64,000 nucleotides of DNA from Terriglobales bacterium (GTDB lineage: Bacteria > Acidobacteriota > Terriglobia > Terriglobales > Acidobacteriaceae), in contig DASTZZ010000005.1 in the NCBI GenBank assembly GCA_035764005.1, forward strand, positions 1 through 64,000, written 5' to 3'. Every line of letters starts with the position of its first letter. Positions within the stretch are counted from its first letter, which is position 1. Below, piece after piece: positions 1 through 9,011 of this stretch. The notes under the pieces are model-generated. The model did not search any database and was not told where the DNA came from. It saw nothing but the letters and a program-made list of their open reading frames with translations. The translations under genes and the position numbers were made by a program.

Positions 1-897
1 AGAGATCGTCGTCGACGGACAGTTGGGGCAGGTATGGCCGCCCACCAGGTACCAATATCCTTCGTGCTCGAAAAACCCAATGCCCTCGAAGCTGACGTGC
101 GACATCACACGCACCGCTTCGCCGGTGGTTCCGGTCAGGTCAGGATTCAGCTTCTGCACCCACACGTCCCAGTTGGGGACGCCATTTACTATGTCCGCCA
201 TCACATCACTCGCGACATAGGCCGACCCATCGGCTTCGACCATGATGTCCAGGTCATGACTCAGGTACTTACCAGTCGGCTTAATTACGTCGCCCCATGG
301 ACCGCCCGGCGAGGTGGACTGCGCAATGTAATAGCCGTGCGGTCCGACAAACCACATCAGGTATCGGTGCCGCGGCGCGCTCCACACCACCTGCGGCTTT
401 TGGTCGCCCACCTGCTTACGGTCGTCCAAGGGGATATAGTCGCGGTCCGCGACGTGCCACCGCACCAGATCAGGCGACGACAAAGACACGATTCCGCACA
501 CGGGCTTATCGTTGCGAGCCGCATCCTCAGGCCGGTTACGACCGAACGCCATCGTTCCGCAGCCCCACTCGCGCCCATACATCCAGTACTGGCCTTCAAA
601 GTAGGCAAGATGGGCCTCATGCGCATCGATTGCGTTACCGTCAACGTCGATCGCGGTATTTACCGGACCATACTTGAGAGGAAAACGTGGACTCGCTGGT
701 AAGCCGTCATCGCCGTGAAGCAGATCCGGCGCAAAGTTGTTCAGGACTGCCACGGAGCTGCCTGCGGTCCGTGAGGAAGGATGCCCTTCAATTGTCGTGG
801 CGCTCACCGCTGCGATAACAACTTCACAAATCAGGAGCACCAAACCACTCAGTCTTACTGCGTTTTTGTGTGGAGTCGAGCTTGGGAAAGGCGGCAT
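1..897 (-). CDS. Exported GH43-like glycoside hydrolase, 3' end beyond window
   Basis: The reverse strand is open from an ATG at 897 to the window edge, 299 codons with no stop, so the C-terminus is missing. The N-terminus has a hydrophobic stretch (LSGLVLLICEVVIAAVSA) that suggests export. The body reads like the five-bladed beta-propeller of glycosidase family 43: a segment GNAIDAHEAHLAYFEGQYW with acidic residues, then YGREWGCG, SSPDLVRWHV and a Trp-rich blade (SPGGPWGDV, SHDLDIMVEADGSAYV). Such enzymes cut arabinan, xylan or galactan side chains; the substrate cannot be read here. The next gene upstream on the same strand is an exported esterase, which fits polysaccharide work. The family call is from recalled motifs and is moderately sure; the open frame is certain. 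Confidence 0.75.
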   Translation of the reverse strand, partial: MPPFPSSTPHKNAVRLSGLVLLICEVVIAAVSATTIEGHPSSRTAGSSVAVLNNFAPDLLHGDDGLPASPRFPLKYGPVNTAIDVDGNAIDAHEAHLAYFEGQYWMYGREWGCGTMAFGRNRPEDAARNDKPVCGIVSLSSPDLVRWHVADRDYIPLDDRKQVGDQKPQVVWSAPRHRYLMWFVGPHGYYIAQSTSPGGPWGDVIKPTGKYLSHDLDIMVEADGSAYVASDVMADIVNGVPNWDVWVQKLNPDLTGTTGEAVRVMSHVSFEGIGFFEHEGYWYLVGGHTCPNCPSTTIS

Positions 898-1516
898 TTT
901 GGAAACTGTCCCCGTTTAGCTGATTGCGCTGGATGTCGAGCACTCACAGCGTAACCACCAAGTCCCGATGGGTCAACGACGATATGTTTTCATAAGCATG
1001 TGGCAAGGCTGGCCGGAGCTTACCGGAAACATGGGGACATCCATGATAAGTACAAGTCAAGGGGAGACGGAGATTCGCCTGCACTTGGGAGTTTCCGAAT
1101 CGCCGTAAGCGACATGTGAAAGCCCAGGACAAAGTCCTGGGTCAGCAACAAAAACAAATTCGAGTCCCGGAAGGACGGCACCGTTGAAAGCGATGGTTAC
1201 GAACGATGGATTCCCGTTTTCTGCGATTTGGGATTGTGGATTTGTTCAATCCTACGTTCCGCGGAGGTATCGTCCCTCCGGGACTCATGTTCAAAACCAA
1301 TCGCACCCAGGACTTTGTCCTGGGCTTTCACATGTCGTGCCTCCGGCACTGGGAAACATGGAAAACCGTGACAGGCGGAACGTATTCTCCTTCATTTTTC
1401 CCGATTCAGGAACGTCCTATCTATCCTCATGTTTCTCTGTCTGGTCCCCATGTTTCTCTTTCCCCACCTGCTGCCCAACATCTGCCCGGTTTCGTTAGGC
1501 GGGCAATTCCGTCACA
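898..1516. other. Intergenic region with REP-like palindromes, no gene seen
   Basis: No convincing coding sequence is present. The stretch holds two CCCAGGAC-AAA-GTCCTGGG palindromes facing each other (see the 1110-1337 entry) and several degenerate copies of a GAAACATGGGGA-like motif (about 1026, 1349 and, reversed, near 1430 and 1450). The small open frames here have no recognisable protein features. Confidence 0.6.
1110..1337. repeat. Inverted repeat pair with nested palindromes
   Basis: Arms at 1110-1142 and 1305-1337 are reverse complements over about 33 bases, and each contains its own palindrome (CCCAGGAC, 3-base loop, GTCCTGGG at 1123-1141 and 1306-1324). The arms flank about 160 bases of non-coding DNA. 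This has the form of a REP/BIME-type element; no transposase is nearby. Confidence 0.8.
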
Positions 1517-2533
1517 CTACTTGGCGCGTGGACACAACCACCCGTTCGCGGTCAGCCACTCCAAAATGGGTGTCTGCCATTGGTCGCGTGGCATCAGGAA
1601 GAAGCCGTGCTGTCCCTTCTGAAAGAACCGCGCTTCAACGGGTACTCCTGCCCGTCGCAGGGCTTCAAAAAAGACAATGCTGTTGTCCACATCGACGAGT
1701 CGATCATCGGCGGCATGGAGTATCAGTGTGGGAGGCGTGTCTTTTGTTACTTGCAGTTCGTTGGAAAACAGCCGGACTTGGTCTTCCGACGGTTCGGGGC
1801 CGAGCAGCGCCTTGCGCGAATCCATGTGTGTGATCTTCGCGTCCATGCTGATGACCGGATAGACCACGATGAGGAAGTCGGGGCGCAGGCTGATGTGGTC
1901 CGGATTATCAACGTAGGCTTTACTAAAGTGCGTCGCCAAGGTTGACGCTAAATGCCCACCGGCCGAAAATCCGATTGCGCCGATACGTGCCGCATCCAGG
2001 TTCCACTCTGTGGCGTGCAGACGGACGAACCGCATCGCCTGTTGCGCGTCCTGAAGCGGTCCAATCGACTTGTCCTGCATGGTCTGATCGCTGGGAATAC
2101 GGTACTTCACCACAAACGCTGCGATCCCGTGGTCCACGAAGAACTGCGCCTGCTGTGTTCCCTCATAGTCAAACGTAAGCCCGGCATAGCTGCCGCCAGG
2201 AAAGATCAACAGGCCGGCTCCGTTGGCTTTCATCTTTGCCGGCAGATAAACCTGGATTTGCGGACGAGACACCTTCCGAATAAACGGGCCGGCTGATTCC
2301 TCATCTGGTCCAGGTTTTGAATTCGGAATCGCGCCGTCTCCATAAAGCGGAAAGCTTTGCATGCTCGGCGGAAAAAAGTCGCCCCTTCCGGAGGGAGCGG
2401 CGGTTTTCTGCGGCGCTGCCGGCGTCGGCCCTGCGTTTTGACAAAACACCGCTGGGACGAGAGTCGCCAGACCGAGAACCAGCAGCGCACTCACCAATTG
2501 CACGGTTTCGTGAGAAGAACGCGGTTTTCGCAT
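1517..2533 (-). CDS. Exported alpha/beta-hydrolase, acetyl-esterase type
   Basis: A secreted or periplasmic carboxylesterase of the BD-FAE/acetylxylan-esterase kind, probably removing acyl groups from plant polysaccharide. After a signal-like segment (LVSALLVLGLATLVPAVF) and a Pro/Ala-rich linker, the alpha/beta-hydrolase domain shows the oxyanion element FPGGSYAG near residue 115, the nucleophile elbow GFSAGG (Ser near 190), an Asp in HAADDRLVD and a His in KGQHGF, so the triad is complete. I chose ATG at 2533; a GTG two codons upstream is also possible. It lies upstream of and parallel to the GH43-like gene, 619 bases apart, with inverted repeats between them. Exact substrate unknown. Confidence 0.85.
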   Translation of the reverse strand: MRKPRSSHETVQLVSALLVLGLATLVPAVFCQNAGPTPAAPQKTAAPSGRGDFFPPSMQSFPLYGDGAIPNSKPGPDEESAGPFIRKVSRPQIQVYLPAKMKANGAGLLIFPGGSYAGLTFDYEGTQQAQFFVDHGIAAFVVKYRIPSDQTMQDKSIGPLQDAQQAMRFVRLHATEWNLDAARIGAIGFSAGGHLASTLATHFSKAYVDNPDHISLRPDFLIVVYPVISMDAKITHMDSRKALLGPEPSEDQVRLFSNELQVTKDTPPTLILHAADDRLVDVDNSIVFFEALRRAGVPVEARFFQKGQHGFFLMPRDQWQTPILEWLTANGWLCPRAK

Positions 2534-2771
2534 ACTCACGATCGTAATGGCAAACTCCTGTCGGCGCCGTCTGGGGACTGGGAGAAAGCAAACAAAGCGG
2601 GATGGGGAACAGACGGAAGGTTTCTAAACAACTCTGATTTTGCCATAATGGGAACGCTCCGTTAAGTGGCCATCGTTTCTTAATCGGAAAAGGATACGGT
2701 TCCGCGTGTCCGCGCTTCCCGCATAAACGTCGCGAGTGAAGGATAGGACACTGCGCTAATATCAAACCCTC

Positions 2772-3470
2772 ATGTGTGGACGGTATCGCTTAACGCGTGC
2801 AGACAGACTGGCAGAGAAGTTTGAGGCCGTTTACGGCGGCGATGATCTTGATCTGACGCCGCGCTACAACATCGCGCCTACTCAGCCGGTGCTGGTTGTG
2901 CGGGCAAACAATGGCCGGCGGGTGATCTCGTCGATGCGCTGGGGCCTCGTTCCATCCTGGGCGAAGGATGCTTCTGCTGCGCAGATCAACGCCAGAAGCG
3001 AAACACTCCTCGAGAAACCGGCTTTCCGCGAAAGCTTTGAGCGGCGTCGCTGCCTCATTCCTGCAGATGGTTTTTACGAATGGAAGCGTACCGCCAGCAC
3101 GAAGCAGCCGTTTCATTTCGGGATGAACGATGATTCTCTGTTTGCTTTCGCCGGTATATGGGACAGATGGAAGCAGCCGCGCGGCCTGGAAATCGAATCG
3201 TGCGCGATTCTGACAACCACTCCGAATGACTTGCTCAGCGAGGTGCACGACCGCATGCCGACGATTCTCAGGCCAGAGCACTACGATACGTGGTTAACCG
3301 CTCCCATTTTGGAAATTCAACGTCACATCGAGCTGTTTCGGCCCTTCGAATCTGCTTTGATGAAGCGGACCGCGGTCGGCTCTTTCGTGAACGATCCACA
3401 GAACGATTCGCCCGAGTGTGTAAAAGAGGCTCCCGAATTGGAGTCGCTACAGGCTCAACTGTTCGAGTGA
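2772..3470 (+). CDS. SRAP-domain protein, YedK/HMCES-type abasic-site sensor
   Basis: The family forms a thiazolidine DNA-protein crosslink with abasic sites in single-stranded DNA and shields them during replication. The protein starts MCGRYRLT, so Cys2 becomes the catalytic N-terminal cysteine after Met removal, which also fixes the start. Other family marks are present: RYNIAPTQPV, MRWGLVPSWAKD, NARSET, the catalytic Glu in DGFYEWKR, and the His in VHDRMPTIL. At 232 residues it has normal length. It stands alone, divergent from the esterase gene. No LexA-like box was identified in the 230-base upstream gap. Confidence 0.95.
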   Translation: MCGRYRLTRADRLAEKFEAVYGGDDLDLTPRYNIAPTQPVLVVRANNGRRVISSMRWGLVPSWAKDASAAQINARSETLLEKPAFRESFERRRCLIPADGFYEWKRTASTKQPFHFGMNDDSLFAFAGIWDRWKQPRGLEIESCAILTTTPNDLLSEVHDRMPTILRPEHYDTWLTAPILEIQRHIELFRPFESALMKRTAVGSFVNDPQNDSPECVKEAPELESLQAQLFE

Positions 3471-3688
3471 GCCTTCGAAGTACGAATTAGTACAACCAGA
3501 GCTTACTTGGTTTCGCTTGCGGGACGATTGTGAGTCCGTCCGATGACGTTCGGCGCCGCAGAACAGTTTTTGATGGCTCAAGAATTTGCAGCAGTTGAAG
3601 GCCGCAGATAAACTGAACCCCCCAAATTGCTGCTAATGGCGGCTCGCAGCGAAAAAAAATGAACAGCGTCGTCAACTGGAGGTGAGGA

Positions 3689-4822
3689 ATGGGTGTGCTC
3701 CTGGGTAATGCGTGGCGGGCAGCCGTGCTTGGAGTCGTTTTCTCCCTTGCCGTCCTGCCATCCATCGCCAGTGGTCAGGCTCCGAAGCGATCGACCGGGC
3801 ACGTTCCGGTTGTCGAGGATCTAATCCAGCTACTCCAGGCGCGACCAGATTTGCGAGCGGCGCTCGAGGGCGCAATTCGGACCGCTGACCTAAAAGGGTT
3901 CGAGAACACGGAAGCGCTTCTCGATCAACTGGACGATATGATCGCCACCGTCCCCAACGCGGAGCAGCACCGTCCGCCTCGGGAACTCGATCTTTACTAC
4001 ATTGTCGATCACGCACCGGAAGATCGGCTGAACCGTGACGCGAGTTTCATCGCCTGGATGAAGAAGTATCTGGAAGCGCGGGGCCAGTTTATGGACACGC
4101 CCGCGTCGGCTGCGAAAATCTCCTCCTACAAGGTTCTTGCCGGTTGGCGCCTTGATGACTACATCGCCGACCCAAGCGGCTGGATGACTTTCAACCAGTT
4201 CTTCGCTCGTGAAGTGAAGCCAGGCAAGCGGCCGATCGCTGAACCTTACAACGAAAAGGTGATCGTGTCGCCAGCCGACTCGGTTTTCGAGGGTGCGTGG
4301 GACATCGATGCGAACTCGAAGGTCACAGTCAAGGGCGTTACGTGGCCGATAGCGAAGCTCCTGGAGGGCAGCCCATACCAGGATGCGTTTGCAAACGGTA
4401 TCTACACCCACAGTTTCCTGAATGCCAATGACTATCATCGCTATCACGTACCGGTCGCCGGTGAGATCAAGGAGGTCCGCAAGATCCAGGGCCGGGTCTA
4501 CATGGACATGATCAGGAAGCCGGACGGCAGTCTCCAGGCCGTCGATGGCGATACCTACCAGTACAACCAGGAACGCGGTCTGATCGTCATCGATTCACCC
4601 GAAGTGGGCTTGGTCGCCGTGCTACCGATCGGCATGGGGCCCATTTCTTCGGTCAACCTCACACCCGAGGTTGGCGCCAGGCTGCAAAAAGGCGACGAGT
4701 TCGGCTACTTCATGTTCGGCGGTTCTGACATGGTGATGCTGTTCCAGAATAAGAAAGTCGTGATCAACGCCGAGGTTGGGAAGAAGTACCTGCAAGGGCA
4801 GCGCATCGGAGAGGTCCACTAA
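3689..4822 (+). CDS. Exported phosphatidylserine-decarboxylase-like protein
   Basis: A pyruvoyl-decarboxylase fold protein of 377 residues with a cleavable-looking signal peptide (AAVLGVVFSLAVLPSIASG), preceded by a good ribosome site (GGAGGTGAGG). PSD landmarks occur in order: FNQFFAREVKPGKRPI, SPADSVFEGAW with the catalytic-type Asp, the NDYHRYHVP histidines, and a C-terminal FGGSDMVMLF where true PSDs have the self-cleaving LGST or GSS; the Ser that would become pyruvoyl is kept but is followed by Asp. The N-terminal 130 residues resemble the extra domain of fungal PSD-like and PsiD-type decarboxylases. Classical bacterial PSD acts on the inner membrane without a signal peptide, so the substrate may not be phosphatidylserine. 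Isolated gene, no pss neighbour. Confidence 0.8.
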   Translation: MGVLLGNAWRAAVLGVVFSLAVLPSIASGQAPKRSTGHVPVVEDLIQLLQARPDLRAALEGAIRTADLKGFENTEALLDQLDDMIATVPNAEQHRPPRELDLYYIVDHAPEDRLNRDASFIAWMKKYLEARGQFMDTPASAAKISSYKVLAGWRLDDYIADPSGWMTFNQFFAREVKPGKRPIAEPYNEKVIVSPADSVFEGAWDIDANSKVTVKGVTWPIAKLLEGSPYQDAFANGIYTHSFLNANDYHRYHVPVAGEIKEVRKIQGRVYMDMIRKPDGSLQAVDGDTYQYNQERGLIVIDSPEVGLVAVLPIGMGPISSVNLTPEVGARLQKGDEFGYFMFGGSDMVMLFQNKKVVINAEVGKKYLQGQRIGEVH

Positions 4823-4906
4823 GCTCCTATTCTTCCGCGGCGGATGGGCGAGCAATTCTGAAGTGCCATTTTGGGAATGCAAGGGCAGTCTTACTGCGCT
4901 GGATGA

Positions 4907-5320
4907 TCACGTTGCATTGCTGGCAATCTCGCCGGATGCAGTGTCGTTCGGATAGTTGAAGAAGAGCTGATTGCCGTCGGGATCGTCGACCACCAGCAGC
5001 CTGTAGCCCCACGAACCATCCTTGACGGGAGCGCCCCTGGACTCGAGTTCCGCACGCAGCGCATCCACAGCGGCGGCAGCGGCCTCGCGCGTCGCCGGCT
5101 CGACGTTCAGGGAGATGAACATCAGCGCCTTGCCAATCTTCTCCGGCCAGGTGTCGGCGAGGATAAGCGCGCAGCCCTGGCGATCAACCTGTGCGACGTG
5201 TGCTCTGCCGTCCTCGTCGTAGCGCCAGGGGCTGGTGAAGCCGAGCCGGTCAACGTAAAAGCGGAGCGACGCCTCGACATCCTTTACATGTAAGACGGGG
5301 CGCGCGAACCAGTCTGTCAT
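4907..5320 (-). CDS. VOC-family (glyoxalase/bleomycin-resistance) protein
   Basis: A 137-residue single vicinal-oxygen-chelate domain pair. It opens with ARPVLHVKDVEASLRFYVDRLGF, shows the paired beta-alpha-beta-beta-beta units, and ends VVDDPDGNQLFFNYP with the metal-type Glu replaced by Gln. Such proteins bind small molecules or act as dioxygenase-, lyase- or antibiotic-binding proteins; the missing C-terminal metal ligand points to a binding role or altered chemistry. Converges with the PSD-like gene, about 85 bases away. Function unassigned. Confidence 0.85.
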   Translation of the reverse strand: MTDWFARPVLHVKDVEASLRFYVDRLGFTSPWRYDEDGRAHVAQVDRQGCALILADTWPEKIGKALMFISLNVEPATREAAAAAVDALRAELESRGAPVKDGSWGYRLLVVDDPDGNQLFFNYPNDTASGEIASNAT

Positions 5321-5592
5321 ACGCTATATGTCCTCGATGGAAGATTACTTCTTCCAGGATCAGGCTGAAAACAAGGCATTCACCATTCTGGCTTGGACGG
5401 GCGCACGTTCGTTTCCGGACAGATCAGGATCGCGGTGGACACTTCCAAACGCTATTTGTTTCACAAAGTCTTTTCCTTCTTCTTTTTCCTCAATAAGTTA
5501 CGTGTTGTATTAGGTTGGTAAAAGTCTTGCCCCCAAAGTCTTCATGGGCGGCAGCGGTAGGGGAATGTCTGTGCTGAAGGAAAACGGCTGAG

Positions 5593-8067
5593 ATGGGGGG
5601 ATTTACGCAGGACCTACGCTATGCGCTGCGTCAGATGCGCAAGAGCCCGGGATTTGCGACGATCGCCATGGTTACGCTTGCGTTGGGAATCGGCGCAAGC
5701 ACAGCGATGTTCGGCGTGTTGAATGCAGTACTGCTTCGTCCCATTCCATTCGCTGATCCTGACAGTTTGGTAAGAATCTTTTCCACGCAGCGCGGGACCA
5801 TTTTTGGTCCGTCGCCGATGGATCTGCGCGACTTTGCTGCTCAAAACCACACATTCGAAAAGATGGCTGTCTACGATGTGTGGAGAAAGAACGTCAGCTT
5901 CAGCGGTGGGTCGACGGAACCTGAACAAATGCGTGTGGGACTGGTTCCCGGCCAATATTTCGAAGTGCTCGGCATCAAGCCTCTGATGGGCCGGATCTTT
6001 AAAGATGAAGAGAACCGTTGGGGAAACAACTTCGTAGCCATCATCAGCTACGACTTCTGGCAGACGCGTTTTCACGGTGACCGCGCGGTCCTTGGCAAAA
6101 CGATCCGAATCAACGACGAGCCGTACCGCATTATTGGCGTAACGCCGGGTGAAATTCCCGACTACTGGGTTGGGACACCACCTGGCAAAACCGAGCTCTG
6201 GACGCCGTTTGTACCTTACGTGAATGGCAACAATACGGTTTGGAAAGAAAGCGCGCGAGGTGACCGTGGCTGGGGCGCGATCGGCCGTCTGAAACCTGGC
6301 GTAAGCATTCAGCAGGCGAACGCTGATCTGAACAGAATCGCAAGCAGTCTGGCTGCGCAATATCCGCTTGATCATGATGTTGGAGTAAAGCTGCAGCCGT
6401 TGCAGGAAGACCAGGTCCGGAACTTGCGTCCCATGCTGCGAGTTCTGATGGGTGCGGTTCTGCTAATCCTTCTTATTGCCTGCTCCAACGTCGCCAATCT
6501 GCTGTTAGCGAGAAATTCCGGGCGCACTCGAGAGATCGCTTTGCGGGCCGCCATGGGAGCAAAACAGCAGGCCCTCATTCGGCAATTCATGGTCGAGAAT
6601 TTGACTCTCGGATTGCTGGGCGGAGCGCTCGGCTGCGCGCTCGCCTGGTGGGGCTGTGCGATTGTGAGCCGAATTCATCCAGCGCAGCTTCCGCAGCTTG
6701 CGGGCGTGAGCATTGATTTTCGCGTCCTCGCGTTTGCTTTCTTCATATCCCTGTTCAGCTGCCTGATCTTCGGCATTGTGCCCGCTTTGGCCAATCTGAA
6801 AGTGAGTCCGGCGGAAAGTCTTAAAGAAGCCGGCCGCACCAGCACTACGAGCAGAGGGCGCAAGCGTTTAGGGCGTCTGTTTGTAGCGAGCGAGATTGCA
6901 TTCGCAGTGATGCTGCTGATCGCCACTGGACTCTTGATTCAGAGCCTCGTTCGATTGCAGAACCAAAACACCGGCTTCCGTCCCGATCATCTGTTACGAA
7001 CGCATTTGTATCTTCCATTTGTGCGCTATCCCAATACGGGAAGTATTACGCGATTCTGCGACGAATACGCCTCGCGCGTGCGCCAACTGCCGGGCGTGAA
7101 GGATGTGACCGTAAGCGCTGCGAGTCCGCCCGACGATCAATGGAAGCAAAACTTCACCATTGATGGCCAGCCTGTGTCGCGGCTCGAGGACACTCCTATC
7201 GCCGCGCGCAACGCCACGGATTCTAATTATCTGCGTACGCTCGGAATTCCCGTGATCGAGGGTCGTGATTTTTCGGAGTTCGATACGGAAACCAGTCCCG
7301 CTGTGGCTTTGGTAAATCAGGCGTTCGTGAAGAAGTATTTTCCTGGCGAAGATCCCCTTGGCAAACGATTGCGCATCAGTGTGGCGCAGCAGTTAGGGGT
7401 AGGACATACTGCCGACGAGGTTTTCACCATTGTCGGCGTGGTAGGAAATACGATGAACCGTGGTCCGGCGCTTCCGCCCATGCCGCACTTCACCACTCTG
7501 TTTCGGCAGACGCCCGATCTGAATGTCGGCTTCAAAACGTTGATCGTGCGCACGGCTCTTGATCCCATGCAGTTGGCGCCATCGATCCGGCAGCAGCTTC
7601 ATTCACTCGATCCCAACTTGCCGTTCGCGGAAGTCGCAACTGTGGATGAGCTGATTCTCGAGCAAACGGCCGATCGACGCTATACCACGGGCCTGCTCGC
7701 GCTGTTCGCAGCGTTAGGATTGCTGCTCGCTGGAATTGGCGTGTACGGAGTGGTGTCCTACGTAGTTGCGCAACGGACCGGCGAGATCGGCTTGCGCATG
7801 GCGCTAGGCGCGCAACGCGGGGACGTCCTCTGGCTAGTGGTCCGACAGGGAATTGGCATGGCCACAGCAGGTGCTGCAGCGGGGCTTTTTGGCGCTTGGG
7901 CGTTCCGAAAAGCGGTTGCGCAACTTGTGTTCGGCATTTCACCCGCGGACCCGATCACTTTTTTTGCCGCAGCAGCTCTTCTGGTTGGTCTCGCGGCCTT
8001 CGCATGTCTAGCGCCTGCGCGAAGGGCGATGAAAGTCGATCCTATTGTCGCATTGCGTTACGAATAG
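5593..8067 (+). CDS. ADOP-family ABC permease (MacB core plus FtsX domains)
   Basis: An 824-residue membrane protein of the acidobacterial duplicated-orphaned-permease type. It begins with the RYALRQMRKSPGFATIAMV signature, then a first MacB-like periplasmic core (about residues 50-260), an FtsX block with three membrane segments (about 285-420), a second periplasmic core (about 470-680) and a terminal FtsX block (about 710-815) carrying TGEIGLRMALGA and ending ALRYE. It would work with a separate MacB-type ATPase, none of which is in this window. Substrate unknown; relatives are linked to lipoprotein or peptide export. A similar gene lies at 9408-11873 on the opposite strand. Confidence 0.93.
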   Translation: MGGFTQDLRYALRQMRKSPGFATIAMVTLALGIGASTAMFGVLNAVLLRPIPFADPDSLVRIFSTQRGTIFGPSPMDLRDFAAQNHTFEKMAVYDVWRKNVSFSGGSTEPEQMRVGLVPGQYFEVLGIKPLMGRIFKDEENRWGNNFVAIISYDFWQTRFHGDRAVLGKTIRINDEPYRIIGVTPGEIPDYWVGTPPGKTELWTPFVPYVNGNNTVWKESARGDRGWGAIGRLKPGVSIQQANADLNRIASSLAAQYPLDHDVGVKLQPLQEDQVRNLRPMLRVLMGAVLLILLIACSNVANLLLARNSGRTREIALRAAMGAKQQALIRQFMVENLTLGLLGGALGCALAWWGCAIVSRIHPAQLPQLAGVSIDFRVLAFAFFISLFSCLIFGIVPALANLKVSPAESLKEAGRTSTTSRGRKRLGRLFVASEIAFAVMLLIATGLLIQSLVRLQNQNTGFRPDHLLRTHLYLPFVRYPNTGSITRFCDEYASRVRQLPGVKDVTVSAASPPDDQWKQNFTIDGQPVSRLEDTPIAARNATDSNYLRTLGIPVIEGRDFSEFDTETSPAVALVNQAFVKKYFPGEDPLGKRLRISVAQQLGVGHTADEVFTIVGVVGNTMNRGPALPPMPHFTTLFRQTPDLNVGFKTLIVRTALDPMQLAPSIRQQLHSLDPNLPFAEVATVDELILEQTADRRYTTGLLALFAALGLLLAGIGVYGVVSYVVAQRTGEIGLRMALGAQRGDVLWLVVRQGIGMATAGAAAGLFGAWAFRKAVAQLVFGISPADPITFFAAAALLVGLAAFACLAPARRAMKVDPIVALRYE

Positions 8068-8103
8068 ATCGCCTAATGACTTTTTTGCTAACCGACAGCT
8101 ACT

Positions 8104-8535
8104 TCATTTCGCTGACGTGCCAAAGTATTTATGCGCGATATCTATGACATCTATGTCGGTTAGTACACCATACTCGATGTGCGGCTTCTTTCCCGGTGTG
8201 ATGAAGTAGTATCCAACCTGCTTTTTTGACGGACGGAATGTGGTCACTGTACTCCCCACTCGAATGCGAAACGAGTGTCGATAAAGCTCATGAAACTCAA
8301 TCCCTAATTTCTTCACCGGTTTGCGAACGCGGGTTGCATAGAGCTGGAAGTCGGCTAGCGTTTCGTTCGTATCTGGATCTTTCTGCAACTCTGTTTTGGT
8401 GACCGGAGGGAAGAACGCGATTATTGTGGGTCCACGCGCCACAATCGCCCGAGGCTCCGTGGCGGACAGCCTTGCTGGTTGCGGGGATAGGATGCACGCG
8501 GAAGCACCGGTGAGAATCAGCAGAAGGCGTTTCAT
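8104..8535 (-). CDS. Hypothetical exported protein
   Basis: About 143 residues, not recognised. Start set at the Met of MKRLLLILTGASACILS (8535), which gives a plausible signal peptide with a Cys at the end of the hydrophobic run; the lipobox is weak. The mature part is mixed alpha/beta with many basic residues (VRKPVKKLGIEFHELY, RPSKKQVGYYFITPGKK). It ends 36 bases from the ADOP permease stop, in convergent orientation. Confidence 0.6.
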   Translation of the reverse strand: MKRLLLILTGASACILSPQPARLSATEPRAIVARGPTIIAFFPPVTKTELQKDPDTNETLADFQLYATRVRKPVKKLGIEFHELYRHSFRIRVGSTVTTFRPSKKQVGYYFITPGKKPHIEYGVLTDIDVIDIAHKYFGTSAK

Positions 8536-8563
8536 ATATTGATGTAGCCCAAGGCAGAACTGG

Positions 8564-8596
8564 CGCAAAAAGCGAAGACCTCCGGAATGCGGAGGC
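8564..8596 (-). terminator. Rho-independent terminator of the response regulator gene
   Basis: Read on the minus strand, CCTCCG-CATTC-CGGAGG is followed by TCTTCGCTTTTTG, just downstream of the 8622-9011 gene. Confidence 0.6.
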
Positions 8597-8621
8597 CTCG
8601 GCTCGGGGGAGGGCTACAAGC

Positions 8622-9011
8622 TCAGGAATTTGCTGCAATAGGCTGTTGTTGTTCCACAGCGGGACGCTCACCTAAAAAGAATTTGATTTTTTCAATCAGA
8701 GCAGGGAAGAGGTCTTCCTTTTGCAGGCATGCGGCTACATCTTTTCCGCCGTCAATTGGACCATAACCGGTCACGATAATCACGGGAGTGTTGGGACTTT
8801 TCTCGCGAACTTTGTGCGCTAATTCGACGCCGTTCATGCCTTCCATGCGGAAGTCGGTGACGAGAATGTCGAAATCCTGTTGATCGAACTTCTCCAGAGC
8901 CTCTTTTGCGCTGTACGCGCTGACTGCCTTGTAGCCCTGCATTTCCAGGATCTCGCAGCTCAGCCGCGCCAGGACTTCATGGTCGTCCACGAACAGGATC
9001 GCTTTCACCAT
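8622..9011 (-). CDS. Single-domain response regulator
   Basis: A 129-residue CheY-like receiver without an output domain. The acidic pair is in ILFVDDHEV, the phosphoacceptor Asp in DILVTDFRMEGMNG, the Thr/Ser switch in VIIVTGYG and the conserved Lys in LQKEDLFPAL, although that last region is divergent. It probably passes a phosphate between partners or acts by protein contact. No kinase gene is adjacent. A small open frame ends inside its start region with a 7-base overlap. Confidence 0.9.
   Translation of the reverse strand: MVKAILFVDDHEVLARLSCEILEMQGYKAVSAYSAKEALEKFDQQDFDILVTDFRMEGMNGVELAHKVREKSPNTPVIIVTGYGPIDGGKDVAACLQKEDLFPALIEKIKFFLGERPAVEQQQPIAANS

Noticed and set aside
34-702. Long open frame on the plus strand
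   Set aside because: It overlaps a clear GH43-like frame on the minus strand, and its translation has no recognisable domain.
1206-1622. Open frame in the first spacer
   Set aside because: No domain, crosses the esterase gene end, and holds only repeat sequence.
5328-5513. 61-codon frame between the VOC gene and the first permease
   Set aside because: No SD, no domain, low-complexity T-rich end.
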